Source of the DNA: Sistotremastrum niveocremeum HHB9708
Lineage: Eukaryota > Basidiomycota > Agaricomycetes > Sistotremastrales > Sistotremastraceae
Length of the DNA: 64,000 nucleotides
Assembly: GCA_001630475.1 (NCBI GenBank)
Contig: KV419411.1
Coordinates: 208,337 to 272,336 of the forward strand
Reading direction: 5' to 3'
In this document: positions 11,650 through 21,999 of the stretch, in pieces
Layout of the letters: each line of letters starts with the position of its first letter
Numbering within the stretch: the first letter of the stretch is position 1
Notes under the pieces: generated by a model
Seen by the model: only the letters and a program-made list of their open reading frames with translations
What the model was told of the DNA's origin: nothing
Databases searched by the model: none
Position numbers and translations under genes: made by a program

Positions 11650-13710
11650 ATGTCGGTCGCTCAGGCAGCTATGGTCGTTCAACTACCCGATTTTCCGAAA
11701 GGATGGCCATGGCCTCGCCTTCGGAATGATCATTTTGAAGAGGCTGCCGCCGCTTGCACAGAGTGGCTCAAAGACTCTGTTTTTGACCCGAAAGATGTCG
11801 AAGTTGCGCGTCGAGGATATAACTTTGGTGAGCTGATTCTTTCTCGACTTTGACATCTCAATCCTGAGCTTGTCTTTCGTATGAAGGGTTCACGTTGGCC
11901 GCATTAGCCTACCCAACTCTTGATAAAGGTACTTGGACCATTTGTGCCCATCCATATCCACTCATTCACTTTCACCCAGATTTACTCGTCGTAGCCTTCC
12001 ATATTTTGAGTGCTTTGTTCATGATTGACGATTTCACGGACGGCGAGAAAGGTTCCGAAGCTAGAAGCACTGCTCAGACAATCCTGGATGTTTTCGCGGA
12101 GCCATACAACCAGCGCCCGAAGGATGATGAGTATGTTGCAGAGGTAACCCGACAGTACGTAACTTCCGTATATTCGGAACAGACGCCGAACGATTATCGC
12201 TGCAGGTACTGGCTCTCAGCAATCGGGATTTCTCCACCTTGGCAACAAGAGCGTGGCCTGCGTCACTTTGAAGAGTACCTCGACGCGACTGTCCTCGAAG
12301 CTTCCGATCGAGAACTAGGATATGTCAGAGATTTCGAGGATTTCCTCCAAATACGACGCAAGACTAGCGGTATATTACCATCATTCTGGATCATCGAGTG
12401 TGCGCAACATCTCCCCGAAGACATCGTCAAGCATGAGACAATCGTTACTCTGACCACTTGCGCCATGGATCTCATTATCTATGATAATGTGAGTAGCATC
12501 TCTAGACTGACCTCATCGCATGTATTGAATGGGAACTCATCCTTTGTCTTGCAGGACATATATTCTTGGATAATACTATTTGGCAACCCGGTTTCCGGGG
12601 TTGCCATGATTAATACTTGATTTCTGAAGTAAGCAGGATCATGAACGTTGAACACGGCAATTGCCGATAGACCTTCGTCTCGCCAGGACCGAAGTTACTG
12701 AAGGCTCATCGGACGCTGCCTCACGGGTTCATCATGGGTTCAGACTTCAACTCTGGTGACTACCTCTATTCTCGTCGACCCGCACTTATCCTTCCGTACA
12801 GTTATTGTATGCAACAGGTGGTCTGGATTGATGGCTTCGTGGGTGCGGCTCAAGACGCGACGCTCGCTAATGAGAGAAGGCATCTGTATCTGGAGTCTCT
12901 GCAGATTGATTGTATGGAGAAGATGACGAGAACGGGTGAATACCTCGCGAGGCTCATGAGGTACGTTTATCGTTTCGTTTCGTACTTGGCCAGGAGCGCT
13001 GACTATATCTGTCCCCTTCGCTCTGGCCGCCTCGTCACCTCAACTCCCACCTCGACGATCCCATCCCACCTCCATCATTCAGCATTGGCCGATGTCATTT
13101 CCTCACATCCCATCCACGTCTCTCCATAACTATTGGGCCATTGTCTTCTTCTCCTTGAAGTCTTCCCGCGTATCTCCAATCCCAGATCCGTTGCAAACTC
13201 CCTCACTCTTTTATCGTACACTTAGAATCTCTGTACCTCATCTCTGCAGCCTGAAATATAATTTACATCGAACTTCGGAGTTAGGGCACCACTATCCCGT
13301 TATCATGATTTGTAAGAAAAATTGAAGCAACCCCGGAAACCGGGTTGCCAAATAGTATTATCCTATATTCTTATCCTAAAGAACATGCCGTGGGGAGCAC
13401 GCACAACTCAATTGCGATTGCCGCACATAACTTCGGCTTCCCAATTCAAGAAGCGATCGATTGGATAGCGGGACGTCGAGAAGGAGTTGCTCGCAAGTTT
13501 TTCGAAATTCGAGATGAAGTGCCCTCCTGGGGTGCGGACCTCGATAAACAGGTTGCGGGTTATATCGACGGCTTGGGATACTGGATCCGCGGGAATTTCG
13601 AATGGTGCTTGGAGACTGACAGATATTTCTCTAAAGAACAGCTTCAGAGGATAGAGGCTACGGGGACGGTCGAAATTCGTCCCCCAGTTTCTTCCTCCGG
13701 CACGAAATGA
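11650..13710 (+). pseudogene. Terpene synthase gene interrupted by a 796-bp transposon
   Basis: Exons 11650-11827, 11887-11928, 11980-12154, 12206-12488 and 12555-13710. The last one is split by a DNA transposon at 12568-13363. Without the insert and one copy of its 9-bp duplication, the exons total 1029 nt (342 aa) in perfect phase. Motifs: WPWPRL near the start, Asp-rich DDFTD after LFMI, NSE triad NDIYSYPKE spanning the last intron, and a C-terminal DRYFSKEQ RY pair. The insertion falls in the NDIYS codons, so the allele as assembled is null unless the insert is spliced or excised. Otherwise there are no stops or frameshifts, so the disruption is recent. It differs from the paralogue at 2540 by one extra intron (11828-11886). 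Confidence 0.88.
12568..13363. mobile_element. TIR DNA transposon (MULE- or KDZ-like) with 9-bp duplication, carrying a gene fragment
   Basis: The 37-bp inverted ends begin GGATAATACTATTTGGCAAC and match perfectly. The flanking direct repeat is TATATTCTT (12559-12567 and 13364-13372). Each end also folds on itself: GGCAACCCGG, then TTT, then CCGGGGTTGCC. A 9-bp duplication suits Mutator-like or KDZ-type elements, not hAT (8) or Harbinger (3). No transposase is present. Inside, about 12820-12960 reads as exon-like protein (LANERRHLYLESLQIDCMEK, GEYLARLMR) ending at a good donor (GAG|GTACGT), suggesting captured host coding sequence. Confidence 0.85.
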
Positions 13711-14671
13711 CTAGACACTTTGCAAAATGTATGACATCAAATCAAAGAGAACAGTATAATATGAAAAGCATGTGATAACACTCAATTTGACAACATGGGT
13801 TCCAAATATCGAGTAGACATTAATTCTATTACGAAGCTACTTTCAGATGCGTACGATGGGCCGCCCAAAATGAAAGCACTTTTACCTTTCACCTGAAATT
13901 CGCATCACTCAACTCGAGGTTAGCCATGCTAGGCTTTCATGAATATACATCAACGAAACCGGGGTCCTCGGCAAAGTCCTCGGAGCTATGGTGCTTCTGA
14001 TTCTGATCCTGCGCATGCTCTCAGACGTCATTGCTCCTTTCGTTGCTGCTGCATTGCTCTACCAGGCTACCGTGGAAGTTCACCTTGACCATCTCGAAGA
14101 TCGATGATACCTGATGAACACTGAATGCATTTACATCTCCCTTCATTGTTAGATCAGGTGTCAATCAGTTCACACAGTTCCTTGAAAGAATTCTAATGAT
14201 CTCCATGGAGCCTAGCTAGCCGGGGAACGCGGTAAGGTTGCGGGAGCCAAGGGAGCCGGTCTTTTAGCTGCCGAAGTGCTCAAGCTGGCAACTTTCGTCT
14301 CTTTGCGAGAAACGTAAGGGGTACAATCCTCATTGTAAGCCTCGAAAATACTTCTGAACCTCTGCTGCAATTGATGCATCTAGTCATACCACTGGTGATT
14401 CCCACGGTCTTTTCCACCTTGGTCTGACGTGGATGTCGACCTATCTCAACTCCCTCAGGCATCGTCTCGACTCTCAATTCAATCTCAAAGAAGGCGAGGT
14501 ACAATGGCACCATGACTTGCGCTGGTGCTGTTCTGTCAAATATGGCTTGTGATGACCGAGCTCGAATGAGAACGCTCTTGGAGTTTATTCGTCTTAAAAG
14601 AGCGAAGGAGTCTGTCCAAAATTTGGTGCTCCTCGGTGACAGTGCACTGCCCGATACGACACACAGCTTCG
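13711..14671. other. Intergenic region upstream of the MFS gene
   Basis: About 960 bp. Short frames only; no domain, tRNA or repeat recognised. Confidence 0.4.
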
Positions 14672-16819
14672 ATGTCTGCGAGAAACGACATGTCCAATAC
14701 TTCTTCGTCTACTTTGGACGAAAGCAAGACCCGTGAATTGCATCCTGTGACATTGGATATCCTCGAAGCTCAGAGAGCAGGACCTGATGCAATAAATTCC
14801 GAAGACGAAGGTTTTCGCAGCTGGCTCACTGTTTTCGGGGCGTAGGTGATGTTTAATTGGTGTCGTCTCTCACTTTGATTCCTATGACTTCAGTTTCCTC
14901 GTTCAAGCCACCACGATTGGGTAGCGGGTTTGAACAAGTTTTGTGAAAGCTATGACTGATTTGTGTCTCATAGGCATACGGGAGCATACGGCGTTTACGA
15001 AGCATTCTACAAAGAACACTACCTCAGTAACTCGTCCAGCTCCGCTATCAGGTGTGAATTCCCTACTGTACGGTTTTCGTTCCCGCTGGAACTGAGATGA
15101 TACCGAAGTTGGGTGGGAAGCACCCAGTATTCGCTTGTGTTTGCTTTAGGCTTGGTTGGCGGCCTCCTTTTCGATAGAGGAAAATTGTAAGCCCTCAATT
15201 CCGTTCTTCTTCCTGCCGTCTCTCATATAAAACATCATTTGTCAGTCGATCCACATTTCTTTTCTCCGTCGCGCTCTATATCTTCTCCAATTTTATGCTA
15301 TCTCTAGCACGTCCACAACATTTCTACCAAGTGCCATATTCGCTTCGGAATATTCATGAAAGCTAACCCTGAGCTACAGATATTCCTCTCTCAAGGCCTT
15401 GGCATGGGAGTTGCAATGGGTCTTCTGTACTCCCCGACATTCATGATCGTGGGAGCTCATTTCCATCGTCGCCGAACTTTGGCTATGGGCATTCTGACAT
15501 GCGGTGCTGCCTTCGGAGGAATCATACAACCAATCATTCTCAACCAGCTCTTCAGTTCATCCTTGAGTTTCGGGAATAGTATCCGATGTGATGCCGCTAT
15601 AAATGCTGTGATGCTCATCATCGCTTGTCTCTCCATCACCATAAAGAAACCGAAACTACCTCAGGCTGACGAAACAAGGAAAACAATCCACATTTTCGGG
15701 ATTCTACGGCAACGAGATTATCTACTCGGCTTGATTGCGTAAGATTCACAAGCTCAACATGCTTCACAGATTCAACACCTATTTATAGGGGGAATTTCAT
15801 ATGCTTTCCTTTGTTCTTCCCCGGTCCGGTTGCTCGCTCTTTCGGCTTTGTTTTATCTGATAGTATTGCTGCCCAATAGCCGTCTATATCCAACTTTACT
15901 CAGTAACCAAAGGGCTTCCCGCCACGTTCTCTTTTTATTCGGTGGGGTTTCAATTATGATAGACCACTTTGGCATGTGGCTTAGTCATCAATGAACTACA
16001 GCTGACCATTCTGAACGCATCGAGTATACTTGGTCGTGTCATTTTCAGCATTCTCGCAGCTCGGTACGGCAACATCGAGACAGTAGTCCTTACTGTCTTC
16101 GGGTTGGGGGCAACTCTCTTCGGACTCCTGGGCGTCAGTAGCGTAGCATCCGAGGTCGTCGTCATCTTCATACTCGGTCTCTTCCTAGGCGGCGGTAGGA
16201 ATTTAAGTGTACGATCCCTTGTAAACTGTCGCTGATGTTCATCAGTTTCCGCTCTCCAGCCATCCGTCTATGCAAATACGGCAAAATCTCAACCTCACGA
16301 ACTTGGGTGAGTCCGCGTAGTGAACCCGCTCACAATAGTTGGATGACCTTGCTTTTCCTATCACAGGGCTCGGTTGGGGATTCCTAGTCTGGCCGCAAGT
16401 ACAGAATTGACTTATCCCTCTTTTCATGCGTTCTGATATGATAACGAATAGCCATTCCTTGTTTAATAGGTCATCAGCCTGTCTCCTAGCCTGACGCGAC
16501 GACACTCATTTAAATCATCGTTTGACAGGGCCCCCCATCGACGGTGCTTTTCTAACGGATAAGTTCCAGTGGTGGAGACCCATCGTATTCGTTGGCGTAC
16601 GTCACCTTTACTCTGTTTGAATTGTTGAAGAATTCACATTCTTGTTCCTATCGCAAATACTAGATACTCACCATGTTAGGGGGTGCTCTTTATCTGTCAA
16701 TATTGTTATGGCCCGTCAAAGGCAATTCAGGCGCGGTCACCGCCACCGTGACCTGCCCCAGTGACGGTGGAAGCCTCGAAGAAAAGGAGGATGGAGATGG
16801 TCAGCCCGGAAACCCATGA
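14672..16819 (+). CDS. MFS transporter, monocarboxylate permease-like
   Basis: A plasma-membrane major facilitator protein resembling fungal Mch/monocarboxylate transporters. The start is MSARNDMSNTSSS followed by an acidic tail and SWLTVFGA at TM1. Checked exons: 14672-14841, 14894-14920, 14974-15051, 15109-15186, 15246-15330, 15380-15738, all in phase. Family signatures: GHTGAYGVYEAFYKEHYL, SWVGSTQYSLVFALGLVGG, IFLSQGLGMGVAMGLLYSP and the GAHFHRRRTLAMGI loop. Later exons carry VYIQLYSVTKGLPATFSFYS, NASSILGRVIFSILA, GLFLGGG and a C-terminus EEKEDGDGQPGNP ending at TGA 16817-16819. The 3' exons (after 15800) are short and their borders less certain. It may export or import acids or a terpenoid-pathway metabolite; that link is inferred only from location. 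Confidence 0.8.
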
Positions 16820-17041
16820 TAACGCCTGAGCCTTGATTTAAAGGCCAGATGTAGCATAGAGCAGTGTATTCGGGACAGGAAATATGTCGCATGAAATCGA
16901 AATACAAATTATGCTCAGCACATCCGTGAATTCTCAGTCTAGATGAACTGTCATCGCGTCCAATATATGTACGCGTCTCATTTTGATTCATAATCACGAG
17001 TATGTCATCCGAGTACTTGATCCAGTCCCTGTACAGCTGTT

Positions 17042-19088
17042 TCACCTCCGGGCTTCTCGGCCGACTAAAAGTCGTGCTGCAAGATAGCAACAAGCACCCG
17101 TCAGCGAACAGATCTATGACGCGGTATGATCAGTCTTATTCAGATGAGGGATATCAAGATTGCGCACCCCCGAGAATAAAATGGGCGCGGTCCAATGAAA
17201 GTTACTTCCTAATAGAGCTCCACTTATCGGCGGTGCTGTGAGCATGTCTCGCGTGAATTGGCTGCGATGAATGTGAAGGAGAGGATGATAGTACCCGCTA
17301 GATAGGATATGGCTATTAAAGGTTAATCAGATGAGTAGGCGTTCGCAGAACGAATCGGACAAATCGTACCGACGAAGGATGTGGAGATCCCGACCCGCGC
17401 TCTGGACTCGGTGTATCAGCCAAAGCCATCCAAGATCGAACCGCATCTGCTCACCCCACTTCCGAGCTATTCTTTGCAAGACTTGCCAGAACCGGTGTAC
17501 AAAGTGACATGACTATATTTGGAGGGAATGTGAGACAATGTCGAAAATGAGGACGTTCACTCACAATTTCCGGCGAAAAATCCGTAAATGGCTCCCACCA
17601 CAGCGACGCCGGCTACGCTGTTCACACCGAGAAAAGCCAATATCGTGATACTGAGTAGAAAGTTGCCTGGGAGAATTAGGTTGAAAGCGCCGTAGGATCC
17701 GAAGCGGTCAGCGATCAAATTCGGGGCTACTCGGCCAAGGAGCGTGCCGCCGTTCACTATTGACAGCTGCGGAGGTTGCGTCAATCTCAATATTTTGATC
17801 ACGCGAGATGTTAGACTGACTGAATAAAAGGAAAACGTCGGCGGGAGGCCTTTTGTTATGGAAAGAAGCTGAATGTAGACCACTGTTGGTAGAATGCCTG
17901 GCGTAAGTAACGTAGTCCTACATCCGAATGATACGTACTAGGAAATGCGAGTCCTATCTCGATGAGTACGCCGCTGTCATCAATTGTTAGGGTCCCTCAA
18001 AGATAGTACTTTTATGCGACTCAACCCAATGGTGACGAGTGCGTAAGGAAGCTCCTTCAAAAACGGGATGATCATGCTCAGATTTTTCCTCCTCTCGCCT
18101 TCAACTACAACCTTATTTCTCGGAACGCTCATTAAGAAATTAGAGAGAATCATCAGACCACCGTTCATCCCGGCGCTGATCAAGATCGTGTTCCGAAATC
18201 CCAGAGAGGAGTTGAGGAAGTTGTTGATCATAATTGTCTGGACGAGACCGCTAAGGCCTGAGCCGGCTGATACCAGGCCCATTGCAAGAACACGATGAGA
18301 AACGAAGTGAGATGCTGCTACGGCGAAAGTAGGGCCCCAAGTCAAGCCAGCTGAAAGACCGAGGCCCAAGCCTTGAGTCAAAAATATCTGGAAGACCGAC
18401 TGGTCAAACTTCAAATCTGGCGACATGCAAAAAGTGGGATGAACCTGGTAGTATTGGTTTTCCTTCGCCAATGCGAGAGTGAAGCTCGATAGAAGATATA
18501 TCAGGGTTGACAGAAACAACATCTGTCGGCTGATCGATCAAGAATCAGTTGTGCTATTTTGCATCTGTTCAAGGAAATAATCACAAGTAGCCTTTATCCA
18601 GTAGAGGGCCCGCGATTATACCCAATCCGAATAGCAGTGACCATTGCGCACTACCGATCCAACTGCAGTCATCAGCGTTAGTCCCGTACCTTCGGTCAAA
18701 ATGAGCTAGATCACCTGATATTCGAACTCGATTCGTTTATCAAATAATGTCTCTTGTAAAAATCTTCGTAGACGCCGAACGTGTTGAACGTCCTTCGGAG
18801 AATCAGATTAAATCGCACGCCTCTCAAAGCCGGACATTGCGAATTCTTTACCCTATCCCGGCGAATTGAACCAAGAACCTTTGATTGTTGAGTCAGTCCA
18901 GATTTGAGTCGTTGAAAGCCCCGAGCCGAGGTAAACCTCGGATGTCAAGCTCACCCTCCTAGTACGGTCATCCAGGCACGAGCGCAGGTATCGGTGTACC
19001 TTGCAAGGCTTGCATTGATCGTTACTTCAGCTTTTTCATCGAACACCTCAGACGTCCGATCATCGCTGGGTGACTCGTCAGTACCCAT
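17042..19088 (-). CDS. MFS transporter, monocarboxylate permease-like (second, convergent copy)
   Basis: A homologue of the gene at 14672-16819 in opposite orientation, ends 222 bp apart. Start Met 19088 opens MGTDESPSDDRTSEVFDEKA, an acidic cytosolic tail like its partner, then CARAWMTVLGG. Next come FLVQFAGIG, TFNTFGVYEDFYKRHYL, SWIGSAQWSLLFGLGIIAGP, FQIFLTQGLGLGLSAGLTWG and ASHFVSHRVLAMGLVSAGSG, each bounded by consensus introns at the same positions as in the partner. The second half has VYIQLLSITKGLPPTFSFYS, NGGTLLGRVAPNLIADRFG, GARVGISTSFV, PPISGALLG and a final Arg-rich end at TGA 17042-17044. Shared intron positions show a local duplication followed by inversion. Substrate unknown. 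Confidence 0.78.
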
Positions 19089-19372
19089 CCCCTGTCGTTG
19101 GCGAGGAGACGAGAGAGATTATGATAGGAGTGGATATCATATATGAGCCACATTCGGGAGTCATACGGGTGTAAGCGGTCAGCAAGACGTGATCGATGAT
19201 CATGAGGTGCATCCGTTTTGCAATATGAGTGTCTGGAGAGGGAATTCCGAAGCTCGGCAATCATTGAATCAATGACACAAGGCCCGCAGCAAAATTTTGC
19301 AGGGGTAAAACGTGGCTCTGGGTGAATGTCGTAAAGACCTGTCGGAATACAAGGCCGGAGACGTGGAACAGT

Positions 19373-19377
19373 AAAAA
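19373..19377 (-). terminator. RNA polymerase III terminator of tRNA-Ala
   Basis: TTTTT on the minus strand, a few bases past the mature 3' end of the tRNA gene. Confidence 0.7.
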
Positions 19378-19381
19378 GAAA

Positions 19382-19488
19382 TGGACGATGGGCGATTCGA
19401 ACGCCCGGCTTCATGCAGCGTCTGATTACGTAATCACGTTACGTAAGTAAATGCGAAGCAAGCACTCTACCAACTGAGTTAAACGCCC
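19382..19488 (-). tRNA. tRNA-Ala(CGC) with a 34-nt intron
   Basis: On the minus strand: acceptor GGGCGTT pairs with ATCGTCC with a G3:U70 wobble, the alanine identity element (one T-T mismatch at pair 6:67). D-arm ACTC-AGTTGGTA-GAGT. Anticodon arm CTTGC-TTCGCA with anticodon CGC. Then come a 34-nt intron after position 37, the 3' stem GCATG (one mismatch), variable loop AAGCC and T-arm GGGCG-TTCGAAT-CGCCC. Mature length without intron is 73 including discriminator A. The intron contains repeated TTACGTAA-like palindromes. The stem mismatches mean a degenerate or less efficient gene cannot be excluded. It lies 89 bp from the SEN54 start, divergently. Confidence 0.82.
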
Positions 19489-19577
19489 AACTGCAGACCT
19501 CGGCTGACACAACGTATAACCGTCCACTTCAAATCTTGTGTCCCAGATGAGTTTCTTCAGCTTCTACCCGCGATGAG

Positions 19578-21712
19578 ATGGACGACGACCTTGAGCCAAC
19601 GAGCAGCTTGTCTTCCGACCCACGAAATCCTGTCATTTGCGATGGTCCTACCACAGACTACACTGTCGACGAAGAAGATGAAGAAGTGCCTGATTGGACC
19701 AAATTCGCGAGCATTGCAGGAATAACTCCATCATCACCAGCAGCGTCGAGCCTCAACATCAGCTCTGCAGCGCAGACTGCAGGAGGGAGATCAAAAGCTA
19801 AGGTTAGCGCGTCTGCTGTGATACCCAAGCGTGGCGAGAAGGACTTCGAGCCCAAGACGAAGCCTTCGAATCCATCGGACGATGCTGAGGAGTCTCGAAG
19901 TCGCTCTGGTCCGTCTACTGGCAGTGGATTACAAACTCATGCGCTTGAGAGGGCCAGAAGAGCGATGTTCAGTGCGCTGAGTGGGACGAGAGGTACATCG
20001 AGGTATGAAGTTCATGCCCAGCATACAATTTTGCTTTGGGCTCACGCCTTTTTGTTAGCAAAAACATCAGTTATGGCATCTGGCATCCACATCTCAACAG
20101 AGTGGAAGTTATTCAAGCTAAAGGCATACTATGGAACGCAATGGGTCACTCAGCACCAATTCGCACTTGCCTTTGCACGGAGGAATATTTGTTGGACGAC
20201 CTGAAAGCCTCAACGACCGCGGTCAGGGAAGAGTCCAGAGGGAAAAAGAAGACAGAACTACTCCCTGAGGAAGCATTGTATCTGATCGAGCGAGGGTCGA
20301 TGATTTGTTTCAAACATTCCCCTTCTCCGAGCCTTCATCTCGCTCCATCTGCTTCCACACCGACGTTGATGCCATTTTCCATCTCGTCATTACCGTCAGC
20401 CGATGCACCTCCTTTGATCAGTTCGGCATCATCATCTTTTTCTTTTGATCCTCTGGGGAACGAACCGCCTGGTGCTCCGATGACGGTTCAACACGCATGG
20501 GGCGAGATGATAGGGAGCGAATCTCTAACACTCGAGAAATATCAGGTATGCTCGTGATTCTTAGCGATATCACAGCCTGTAATCTCTTAACTAATCCATG
20601 TCGAATTGACAGGTGTATTCGTATCTGAGACGGCTCGGCTACGTGGTCACAAGACATCGTAAGCCTTCCAGCTCCCCTTGGTACCCTATTCCTGAGATCG
20701 GCGATGCACAATCGACCGCGAAAGCAGCACCAGCCTCTTCTCGTGGTCTCCAAGCTTCAGTAGCGACGTTGGTCAGCTCTCCTTTCAGATGGCTGTGGGG
20801 ATTGATGGAGAGGATGTGGTACGATCCTTGGCACCCTCTGCGAGGGAAATGGAGATGGATACATTCTTATCGTGCGTCTTTCGAATATCATATTCCTTCA
20901 CTAAGCTAACCGAGCCTGTCTAGCTTCTCTTTTCACATCCTTGCGCGCACTGCCATCCGCCTCCTCACGCCCACTCACGTCATCTCCCATCCCTCCTTCC
21001 GCATCTGCATCCACAAAATTCACCAGCGTCTCTAAAACGACACAAGGCTCGAATCGACCTTCACCTCCACCAGCACCCACAGTATCGTCACCCTACGAGA
21101 TCTTCTACAATCTCTACAAGCCCTCAACGCCCTTCCGTAAATCCTCTCCACCACCTCCAGATTTCTACCTCGTCGTCGTCGAGTAAGCCTCCTCCCTGCC
21201 TCCCTTACTTCCATTATTCAACTGACTAACGCATCTTTAGCGCCCGAACTACATCCATACCATCCCTTTTCGATCTCGAAAGATTATGGTCCCAAATCCC
21301 AGAGACTCGTCTTCAAGCTTCATTATCAAGGAAAATGATGGCTGCTAGAAGGGAAGAAGCGAGGAAGGAGAAAGTTGCGATGAGACAACGACAATCAACT
21401 GCTATGAAGAAAGGTGTTGCGAAAGCAGACGACGAGAAAGCCCAATTCGACGGAGAAGATAGGGATAATGAAGGAGGACGGAGCGGACTACTGGCATGGC
21501 TCCGGTCGGTCTTCGTCCGAGGACGAAAGAGCCAAGAAGAGTCGAAAGAAAAGACGAAAGATGTAGAGGATGCTCTGCAGCCCCGTCCTCCACATCCCTT
21601 CGCGGTGCTCAAAGCAGGTCGAAAACTCGTCGTCATCGCCGTCGTAGACAGTGGAAACATTGGTTTCTACAGGTTCTCCGAAGGGGTGTTCGATGAGATG
21701 CCGATGATGTAG
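19578..21712 (+). CDS. SEN54: tRNA-splicing endonuclease subunit Sen54
   Basis: Structural subunit of the Sen2-Sen34-Sen54-Sen15 endonuclease that cuts introns from pre-tRNAs. Five exons (19578-20002, 20059-20545, 20613-20871, 20924-21182, 21241-21712) sum to 1902 nt, 633 aa, in phase. The Sen54 N-terminal domain is clear: ARRAMFSALSGTRGTS, SYGIWHPHLNRVEV, WNAMGHS, then the hallmark LLPEEALYLIERGSM, and LEKYQVYSYLRRLGYVVTRH split by intron 2. Downstream, RWLWGLMERMWYDPWHPLRG and a Pro/Ser-rich linker lead to a C-terminal DFYLVVVDARTT and LERLWSQIP region of the endonuclease-like fold. The C-terminus is a basic helix (MMAARREEARKEKVAMRQRQ) and a short strand segment. It is longer than yeast Sen54 because of low-complexity inserts. 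The start at 19578 (MDDDLEPTSSL) is followed by an acidic N-terminus. Confidence 0.9.
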
Positions 21713-21999
21713 CTTTGACCTCTGTTTGATAAGTGTCTCGCACGCAGTATCTTTATGACAATTAATAATATTGTTCATTTAATCGAAGATAAGCGAAGAT
21801 GGAGAGTCCATTCATTTTCGACGTATACAGAATGGGATCTAATTGCACAGAACTGGTATTACAGCAGACGAGAGCGCGCGAGAATCGTAATGAGAAATGA
21901 GAAGTGAAAAGAGAAAATGAGTCAAGACGAGAGTTCAAATGGATACAGTACTTCCTCCCACCATTACACAACCACCACCCCACGACGACGGAGAGGATT

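Noticed and set aside
19022-19414. 130-codon minus-strand frame overlapping the tRNA
   Set aside because: It crosses the tRNA-Ala gene and overlaps the MFS N-terminal exon in another frame.
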